NCBI GenBank assembly: GCA_964035545.1
Contig: OZ037769.1
Span: 852,501 to 916,500 of the forward strand
DNA length: 64,000 nucleotides
Origin: Bugula neritina
Lineage: Eukaryota > Bryozoa > Gymnolaemata > Cheilostomatida > Bugulidae
Direction: 5' to 3'
The position numbers and the translations under genes were made by a program. The notes under the pieces are model-generated. The model did not search any database. It was not told the origin of the DNA and saw only the letters and a program-made list of their open reading frames with translations. This document shows, in pieces, positions 1 through 9,900 of this stretch (position 1 is the first letter of the stretch; every line of letters begins with the position of its first letter).

Positions 1-733
1 CGAAAGATCGCGATTCTATTGTTACTGTGTTTTGCCGGACACCAGTCACTGCCCGAGCTCCTCCTTCTTTCGCTCTGCAAGTTAGTTATACTAGTTATAT
101 AAAATCTAATGCATATTTAATTTTCTAGCATTTTTCATCGTGGTTACTGTTTTTTCTGATTAATATACTTTTAGTCGTTTTAGCAATTAAGATGGCTGTA
201 TTTTCAGCGATAAAATCTATCTCACAGGTTACGGTAGGCTACCGCTAAGGCTACAGAGTTGAGAGTACACTCACTGCACAATAGTCAATAAGTTTGACTG
301 TACAGTGTGAGTGTGAGTGTTCACAATCACTGTACAGTGATTTTCACAGTCAGTGAGTCACTGTTTATCTCATAATAATAATGATGCTTATACTTATATT
401 TATAGTTGTACTGATATTGGGAAAAATCATTAGTCTATTATTATTATCATTATGGTTATGTACCACAATCATAATGATGAACTAGGAGTCAAAGTGAAAA
501 TCAGCATGCGCATGACTATGGGCTATGAGTATAATTATTAATATCAAAATAGCTTAATCAAACTATTGTTATTATTAACTTTTTATTTTTTATAATTACA
601 ATTGTCATGAACCGTAGCCGTAACAGCTCTCCAATACATAGGAAACCAGTGACTTTAAAGTATAGAAAAAATGTTACCAACTTATTTTTCATTTTCAAAA
701 ATGTCTAAGCTAATTTTTTGTGCTTTTTTTCAG
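1..733. other. Upstream region of the GSTO gene, no coding exon seen
   Basis: AT-rich sequence with no convincing coding exon. It probably contains the promoter and a 5' non-coding exon, because the first GSTO coding exon is preceded by a pyrimidine-rich acceptor (cttttttTCAG ending at 733). A short run of gtgagtgtgagtg-like and cactgtacagtg-like motifs lies at 290-360. I could not place a transcription start. Confidence 0.4.
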
Positions 734-746
734 ACGAAGTTATTTA

Positions 747-2709
747 ATGATGGTTGCTGTTTCACTGCATAAGCTCCCAATACAGCTGTTAAGTTCAAGA
801 CAGCATATTCTACGTATCAGTTTGCCTGCCTGTTTCTCTTCTTCCTGTGTATCAGCTGGTGCCCTCCCAGCCTATTTAATTAATCAAAGTAAACATCTGC
901 GCTCTGGTAAGTAAGCAACTGTGGGTGTGCAAGCAATCCTTTAAAGAATCACTTGGCTGCTAATCAGTTTTGTCAAACTGATTTTTTTTTTTGTAACAGA
1001 AGACACTTGGAAAAAATAAATTTAATAAACTTTCACTTCCTTTTCCGTTTAGTAAAATGTTCCGCCTGTTTGATCAGTTGTAATTTACTAAGTATTTTTA
1101 GCTTTAGTATAAGGATGATTTTGATGAAAATTGTCTGAGCTTTAATAATTGAACTCTATACAATATGTTGTATTCTGAGCCTATAAAATTGGTATGAGAA
1201 TATCAAAATTAAGTATCAAGTTATAGCTATCAGTAGTTGTGTTCCCTTGACATAAGAAAAACTTTTCATACATTGAGCCCATCACATATTACAATAACTA
1301 CTAATTACTGATCTGATAACTTGGGTTATAGAGTTGGAAAGTCGGACTAATCTCTAGTTACTGAAAACTAGCTGCTTGCTATTAGCTTCTATTTCCATCT
1401 TATTTTGTTTTGCCATCATATGATTAAACCTGTGTTGTTAGTTGCTGTTGAATGATGTAGGAGATGCTGACCCTCCTCTGTCACTCAACTTACCTCGTCT
1501 CTACTCCATGAAGTGGTGTCCATATGCACAGCGTAGCAGACTGGCATTGGCATACAAACAAGTTAGGTAGTTGTCTTCTCCCAGCACAGCATCCGCACAT
1601 GTCATAGTCACATTCTATAGTGTATTATATTATACTGTGTTGTGTTATATTATATTGTATTATGCTGCAGTGTATTATGCTGCATTGTGTTGTAATATAC
1701 TGTGTTATATTATATTATACAGTATTATATTACATTACAGGCATGAAGAAGTTAATATAAATCTTTCTGATAAACCCAGCTGGTTGTTAGACAAGAACCC
1801 TGAAGGTACAGTTCCAATTCTAGAGATTTACTCTGGTCACTCTAATTCTTCTCTCACTCGTATTATTGGGTAAGTCTTACCTTTACTGAATGTATTATTG
1901 GGTGAGTTTTGCCTTTACTGAATGTATTATGGGGTAGACTGTGAACCTGTTTGTATTGCTGTAGCTCCATGGAAATATGCGAGTGGCTGGAAGAAGAGTA
2001 CCCGAATACACCCTCTCTCTTTTCTAGTATAATTGAATCGCCTCTCCACGCTGACATTCTATCTCAGTTCAGACTGGTAAAAGTTCTTGAAGTTGTCTTT
2101 CCTTCAATATATAATCCCAAGACTTGTTTGCTCTTAGTATAGTCCTAACTGCATGCCTTAGAGTTATTTTCTCTATGTGGTTTGAAAATCATTTGCCTGA
2201 AGACGTAGTAAATGAGCTCTAACTGACATGCCACTTGCATTATGTTTTCATCTCTACGTGTTTTCCGCAGGTTAGTCCAATAATGAATGATTATATATAC
2301 GACAGACTAGGGGATGACCTGCAGTCACCTACTCAGACTAGGGAAGTGGTGTTGAACAGTTTGCACACTCTAGAACAACTGTTACATCAGAACAACGAAT
2401 ATTTACTAGGTTAGTATGACCTACAAACAGCGCCCTCTCGTATCTTACGTTTCAGTGTTTTAAATCATGTATGGAGTGGCTACTTTTACAGGAGATTCGG
2501 TTGTCATCACAGATTTCTTACTCTGGCCTCTCTTTGAGAGGTGCTTGGCTAAGGGGTTAGCCCTAGATTCTCTGCCGAAACTATCAGGCTGGGTAGAGAG
2601 GCTGTCCACCCTTTCTGCAGTGAAAGATGTTAGGAACTCGCGAAAGGATTATGAGTCGTATTGGAAGAGTCAAAGGTCTGGCAGCACTAACTGTGACATT
2701 GATGTCTAG
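747..2709 (+). CDS. gsto: Omega-class glutathione S-transferase, six coding exons
   Basis: Coding exons 747-906, 1461-1566, 1741-1869, 1965-2076, 2271-2409 and 2492-2709 join in consistent phases (1, 2, 2, 0, 1) to give about 287 residues. Exon 2 carries the thioredoxin-fold start with the omega-type active site WCPYAQR, where the cysteine would be the catalytic residue (glutathione-dependent thioltransferase and dehydroascorbate reductase type activity in this class). Exon 3 has NINLSDKPSWLLDKNP followed by the conserved VPILE cis-proline segment. Exons 5-6 give the all-helical C-terminal domain, including ITDFLLWPLFER, very close to vertebrate GSTO. The usual ES glutathione-contact pair at the exon 3/4 junction reads GS here. 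The N-terminal extension of about 50 residues before the core is basic and serine-rich and could be a targeting presequence; two adjacent ATGs (747, 750) start it. A candidate AATAAA polyadenylation signal is at 2909-2914. Family assignment is firm; the first exon is less certain. Confidence 0.92.
1859..1938 (+). repeat. Tandem repeat of the GSTO exon 3 splice donor (three copies)
   Basis: The exon-intron junction ATTATTGG|GTAAGT is followed by two further copies of a 32-33 bp unit, the second containing ATTATTGG|GTGAGT (GT at 1902-1903) and the third a decayed TTATGG|GGTAGA. Use of the second donor would add 32 nt and meet a TAA immediately, so it would truncate the protein. Confidence 0.85.
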
Positions 2710-3999
2710 TAACTGTCACTACCAACTTGACATCTTATCAATGATGTCTAAACCTAATCATAGATCAATTCAGTGTGTAACTGTTGCCTGTTTGTTGCTT
2801 ATTTGTTGACCTTGACATATAAAGGTTTACTCAGGTTTAACCGCGCCATTTGAATTTATCCGCTCTTTACTTTCAGTTACGATTTAGCAGCTGGTCACAC
2901 ATTATGTTAATAAATTATCACCAACTCTCAATATTTCAAGTTTTGACACAACTTCAATAGTTCAGCTTAGTTGATATGAATTGAAAACTGGCTGTAAATT
3001 GAGTTCTTTTATTTTGATAATATATTTTATATATAATATGCGTAAAATAGTAAAATAAATATAATTACACCATTGCCCTTAACTAGGGCATTAATAGAAA
3101 ATTGAATTTACAATGTTTTTGTTGAAGAGGCTATTCTGAATATTCCTGTAATAAAAATATATCAGTGGTAATAGGGGGTTAGTATCTATACAGGCTATTT
3201 CTGGCAAGACGATGCTTTCGTTTGTCTGTTTGTGTGTAGCAATTTATAGTCAAGACAATGGAAGATATGAAGGAAAGGTAATATAGTTAGCATGACTAAA
3301 AACTGTATAAGAAAAGCAAATTAGAAAAAGAGATCACGGAAAGACATAAAACATGATCTCTAAACTGGTGAACAGTTTTTCTGTTGAAAATTGTTACATA
3401 GAAAGTAAAAATATCAGTATAAAGGTAATAGATCTGTGATATATTATTTGCATAGAATAGGGTCTCTTACAAACTCAGGACAATATCAATATATAAAATG
3501 CTACGATTAAGGATATATACTAAAATATCTGATGATATTTTGAAACTGAATCGGTTTTTAGAAAATAGAATACTATTAAGAGTGTATAGCTATATAAAAT
3601 ATTGACCTAAGAATGTATTATAATATACAAGTGACTAGTATCTTATATATATTATAGTATGTATAATATATCAGCTGTAATAACTAGAGAAATAAAATGT
3701 CGCAATAGTACAGCTGAAAATATGCTATGTACGGAGTTATCTACTCGGTACTGATGAGTTACTAATAGAATATCACTATATTGACAGTGGAATGTAAGTT
3801 GATCTCAACTCAATAAGGAATGCATTAGTATCAACTATTGCACAGAGGTCACGTGATAATGTTGCATGAGATTGCAGAAATAAGCAGCAGCAGTAAGGGG
3901 AGTGCATGCGTTAACATTAGGTCTTGTGGACTGACCTAAGGCTATGCTTACAGCTCCAAACTGTGACAGCGAGATCTCTGGGAGAGAAGGTAGTAACAG
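2710..3999. other. Intergenic region between convergent GSTO and Pax genes
   Basis: AT-rich, with no supported coding exon on either strand. It should hold both 3' UTRs, since GSTO ends at 2709 (+) and Pax ends at 4000 (-). AATAAA at 2909-2914 suits GSTO; the reverse complement of AATAAA lies near 3009 and could serve Pax, but it is distant. Confidence 0.4.
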
Positions 4000-6900
4000 C
4001 TAACACTGTTCAGATTTGAAGTTGGTCGAACTGGCTGTGCTCACCGGCTGGTAGTAGTAGGTGGAGCCTGTGAAATCAAAACTGTGACATCAGATTTGCT
4101 TATTTATTATTTCCAATTGTGTTTGCAACGAGGCATTTGATTGGGTGATGAAAGAGGTGTTGTACTCACCGTTGCTACTGGTGAAGTACTGATACTGATA
4201 GTTAGGGTAGAACTCCGCCCCCTCTGAGAAAGGTTGCTGCTGAGTGGTGGGGGTGATGAGAGGGGCCACCATAGTGGCTAGGGAAGGGGTGCCGGCGGTA
4301 AACTCGGTTGACGAGGCTACAACAAACATACTTCGTTAGCAGAAGAACACTACATTGATATCTTCTACTGAGATAGCACTGTGTATAGTATAGTAGAGTG
4401 ACAGAAGAGCCTGAGTTCCTACCTGACACAGCTGCATAGTTCTGCTGGGGGTGGGGTGAGTAGGCCTGAGGCAGGTTTGATATGACGGGCTTCAGCTCCG
4501 TCAGTTCGTTGACGGCCGAGTTGTCGTGGGGACTGCTCTGACGCACTTGGTTAGGGGTGGTCGCCCTACCCTCCCCGTTGTTGTTGTCGTTAGCTGGAGA
4601 ACGTTCTGAGGCTGTAAAATTATAACACCAATTTCCAAAACTATTTCAAGTGTGCAGGTGAAGTATCAACTCTACCAGCTGTTTACTCACCTATAGGACT
4701 GTAGCCACTGTGTGCGAAGTGTGCAGGGGAAGTATCAACTCTACCAGCTGTTTACTCACCTATAGGACTGTAGCCACTGTGTGCGGAGTGTGCAGGGGAA
4801 GTATCAACTCTACCAACTGTTTACTCACCTATAGGACTGTAGCCACTGTGTGCGGAGTGTGCAGGGGAAGTATCAACTCTACCGACAGACTTGCTAAGAT
4901 CTTCCACGCTAGGTAGAGGCGTAACTCTACCGGGACTGGGCTGAAGCTGAGCCTGAGGGTAATACTGTATCACGTGATAGTCGGGCTGGGTGCTCACTAC
5001 CCCTTCCCCTCCCTCCATCACTCTCTTCTTGTTGCTTGCTGGCCATGGATTCTACAACAATTAACTCATCATGAGTGAAAAACTTCATTGCATTACAGTT
5101 GAAATTTGTATCTATTTATTATAACCCTTCTATATTATTATTATATTTATATTTTTGTGTGATGTCAAATAAATTGTTCTGTGTATCCCTTATGTAACAA
5201 AATATATTATAAACATTATATTTATTGTGGAATGTCAAAAATAAATTCAACTATTCATTCAAACAGTAATTTCGGGTTAACAAGTTACTAAACCCTTTTT
5301 CATTATTCCTCAGTAAAAGTTCATAGATCTCTAAATGACGAGTTGAGATACTCACCACGATCTCTTCGCCTTTTTCATCTCTACTTTCCTCATCTGTAAA
5401 CACAAACAAACAGAAGCTGTTATCAAACATGTTTACACATTAATCTGCATATCAATAATAAAAAACATTATAAGAATCATATAACTAGCATCAAGTACAT
5501 CAACGTGGAATTTCAAGTGCTTTACGAAAGGGTGTGGGTTTGCATACTCGCATTGATCACTTGCGATATGTTATATTATTAATAAATACAGTTATTATAA
5601 TTCCTCTGACAATGTTTGATTCATTTGAGTGGGCGAGCTCAGTTATGTAGCTGGGGGAATGTATTCAGCAATGGCAAGATGGCACAGGACAAAACCGTCC
5701 CAACAGCCACTACAGTTTTATGGATTTTAGGCTATGTGCACCGAACTGGCCACTTGTAGTTAGCTTTGGTCCAACAACTGGGAATTAGATAACTGAAACT
5801 ATAGGTACATAGGCTAAAGATTTAGTACAGCAGAATCGAACCGAGTTAAGAGTCTGTGTTTACAATGCTTCTAAATATCGATAAAGAGGATATTTGTATG
5901 CATATTAGTCAAACAAGTGGAGATGTTCAACAAAATTCAGGAGTTTCTTGCAGGTTTATTGAATTTATCTGAAGACTGATGGATAATCAAGAGATAAATA
6001 CCAAGAATAGACTGTGGTGCAGATATTGGGGGGAGGCCTGAGTAAAGCCATTAGATCAACTCAGGTTCAACTGCTGACAAATTTTTTCACAATTTAATGC
6101 AACAAGCCAAACTTTTATATATTGCATTCTAAATTTTAAATCAACCATTTATAGAATTGAGATTTCTGACCAAAATGACGGTCTTTTCAGTCAAAAATAT
6201 GTTCAACATATTTATTCTTATATATTTATTATCATATATTTCTTATTACAGATGTTTATTATCTATTATCATATGTATATATCATTATGTTTATTATTTA
6301 TTACCCATTTTATTTATTGATTCAATGCCAAAAGACCTGGCAAATTTCCAGTTTTAAGTAAAACTGTTAAATAATCTACACCCCCCTCCCCCCATACGCA
6401 AAACTTGGAGCCACTTTCATATTCAACCAATCATAAGTGCGCAAACTATCCACAATATTTAGGCCAATACCAAAACAGGTAGCAAAGAAGCAGCCCATTA
6501 AAATTACAAGAAGATTAATAGAATTCAGTAGCAATTTAATAAACTTTTCATTTCTACAAATGTACCGAGAAGATTAGATAATCTCCTTGATGAGGAGAGA
6601 GTAAATGAGGTTCCAACCACTTGAGTGTGGAGCAACAAGTTCTTTTACAAGAATAACTCAATCACTACGAGTGATTAGAATGTCAGCAAGTAAGCTGTGT
6701 GCGCTTCTCCTACGGGATATGCTATATGCTATATATGCTAGTATGATATGCTATATATGCTAGTACGATATGCTAGATATGCTAGTACGATATGCTATAT
6801 ATGCTAGTATGACATGCTATATATGCTAGTATTCAATGTATTTTCATATATATGCATGTTCCTAACAAAGCAGATATTTCACCAAAAGTCCAGAGAATCG

Positions 6901-9900
6901 CCTGCATATTTCTGAGAACTATGCAGCATTATATAGCATAGTGCTATAAGACATAGCGCAGTGCTATAGCAGAATAGCGATATGGATATAACAATATAGC
7001 TATGTGCCATATTTACATTACTATTTTCGTTACTAGTTATTTCTTTCATCAATTCACTGAATTTGCTATTAAATCATTTCATCGCCAGACCCTCATCTAT
7101 CTTGAAATCAAACCAAACTCTATGATGAACAATATTCAGGTCACACAAACCATGACTCTACTTGTAGTGAACTCGGAGTGTATAGACATAGACTCGGAGT
7201 GTATAGACATAGACTCGGAGTGTATAGACATAGACTCGGAGTGTATAGATATAACTTACATTGAGTTTGCCGTTTCCTGTTGCCCATGCTCAGATCTGCA
7301 ACCTCCGAGACTATAGGCCCGGTATTATTAAGGTCCAGCACTGTGGCATTAATCGGGTCATCCTGTGCAGGAGCTCCGGGAATACTTATTATTGTACCTG
7401 CAATGCATCATGGGTATTACATAGTATTGTAGCTGCAATGCATCGTGGGTAATACATAGTATTGTAGCTGCAATGCATCCTAGGTATGGCCTACTACACT
7501 TTCAGGTACCTATAGCACTACTGGATGATGTCATTATATTATATAATACTAGCCCATCTATTCATCATTTGAAACTATCTTTTATACTCTGTCATTGTAA
7601 TATATATATTAAAATAGCATTTTTACTGCTATTACAATATTATAAATAAAATAATATTTCATATAGAAATTTAGTAACTTTAATTAGCAATTAGTAATTA
7701 ATTAACAATATTTAATATGAATTATTACAAACAGTACCTATGGTATACTGGTGACCAGGCAACTGGCTAACTGATATAATATTCGGATGTTGGAGATTAT
7801 CTCCTCCTGTAAGATTCTGTTGGGGTTGAGGAGTTGTCCTATTCATGTCCTCGCCAGGATGCTGCTGCCGGTGTGGTGATGCTCGATTTATCTTGTCTGC
7901 TGCTTTGTTGCGCACAATTCTACAATATTACATCATTGGAATACAGGGAATGCCTGGAGGTTGTGAAGAGAAGACAACTACGAGGTTTTTACACTACAAC
8001 CGGTGGGATAGCACTCAAGAAAAGATATCTTTAAGGAAAATCTAATTAAAGTTGAAGCAACAATTAAGAGAATAGATAAACATCAAACGACTTAGAGAAG
8101 GAACGGAGAGAATGTAATGATGACTTTGATAGGTGATCCAAGTGGCCAGATGTCTGTCTGTGTGTCTAGCTATAGGAGAGAATGAAGGAGAATTCACTTT
8201 ATTATAGAGCTGTTAGGGTTTCAATGAGCTGCTCTGTTTGATATGGAAGACCCTTAATTAGAGACAACTCAGGGTAATTAACAGCAGTTCAGATTACATT
8301 ACTAGCTAGATAACACCAAACCTCTCATCTCTACTTATACAACGCTGCCGACGACGTATCATGACACATCGGCGCTGACCTGTTAATAGAAGACACACTG
8401 GGAACATTCTCCTGGTCGCACACCCCGTCAGAGAGCAGCTTGTCTCGTATTTCCCAGGCAAACAGAGTCATGTTCTCTTTCTTATATTGACATATTGCAT
8501 TGACGACCTTGGGCGTGGCAACCTTAGGCTTAGAGCCACCTATTATCTTGGGACGTATGGAGCCCGTCTCGTTGAACCTGAAGTGTAGAGAAAAAGATGC
8601 TCACCTGTTGATAGAGCTCACGCTGGGTATGTTCTCCTGTGTACAAATGCTTTCGGATAACAGTCGGTCTCTGATTTCCCAGGCAAACATGGTCGGGTTT
8701 TCCTGTTTATATTTGATGATTGCATCAACTACGGAAGGTGTGGCCACCTTAGGCTTAGATCCACCAATAACACCGGGTTTGGTAGAGCCCGTCTCGAAGT
8801 ATCTGTAAGAAGGAGAGCAATGACTCAGCCCTCCTCTTCTTCCGTTATTAGTGGATACTCTGTAGCCCGGTAACCCAGGGGGAGGGGGTCCATTGCACCA
8901 CCCGCACTGTGAGTAAGTAGACAGACAGGAAGTGGGGGTCGACAGGAGAGCAACTGTTCACCGAAAGCATTTGTACAAAGGAATCAGGTACTACCTCAGT
9001 AGTATCAGGTGTAGAGGGTATACAGCGTGGTGGGGGTAACTCCAAAATGTAGTCAATACTACACAGCTTGTTACATGTTAATTAGATGTAATACATTGTT
9101 ATAGTTGGGAGTTGTACCCAGCCAGCCCGTGTGTGTTAGCTGTGTATTTATAGAATGTGTTAGTAAATAGTTAGACACAGGAAAAGGTGTTTATATACAC
9201 AGGACAATAATTCATATGAATACATAAAAGAGCAAAACAGGTAAAAACACAAACAATTTAATAAATAGAGAAAATTCTTTGAATATACATCCCAGAGGTT
9301 ATTAGAAAGGAAGACACCAATACCAATCTTGATAGGTTAAATAATTCAACTTCTGCTATCTAATGAAAAATGTCATTATAATCCAAAATGTATTCGAGAT
9401 TCCAATTACATATTATTTTGTCACTTGAGACTTCTCTCAAACAATGTCTCATTGGCTAGCGAGAAAGGTAATCAGCCAATGAGATCGCTTACCTTCTCAG
9501 CATCTCCCACGAGGAGAGAATTTTTCTTAGCCACGGAGTAGCTTAGAAATTAGAGAAAGAAGGAGGAGTGTGCGCTTACCTGCCCAGTATTTTACTGACA
9601 CAGCCGTGAGAGACCCTCAACTGTCTGCTAATATCACAGGGTCTGACCCCCTGATGAGCCAGCTCCACTATCCGCTGCCTTACTGAGTCCGGCAGCGGGC
9701 GGCCATTCACAAACATTCCACCAAGTTGATTGACTCCCCCATGACCTACAAACAAAAACCCATCAATCAGATGTAGGGTAACAGAAAATTCCCTTAGAAA
9801 CTGCCAATCACAGCGCATGTAGCAAATGTATGTTTTTCCAGCTATTGCCTCATTTTATATGACAAAATATATGCAAATATTGCGTTGAATCTACTTTCGT

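Noticed and set aside
4710-4916. Open frame on + strand with repeated CRGSINST-type peptide
   Set aside because: It is antisense to the 69-bp Pax exon/donor repeat, whose minus-strand reading fits the Pax gene with correct phases.
7002-7316. Open frame with repeated ECIDIDS
   Set aside because: It arises from the 21-bp intronic repeat and runs antisense across a Pax exon.
8500-8808. Open frame on + strand over the RED exons
   Set aside because: It is the complement of two well-defined Pax exons.
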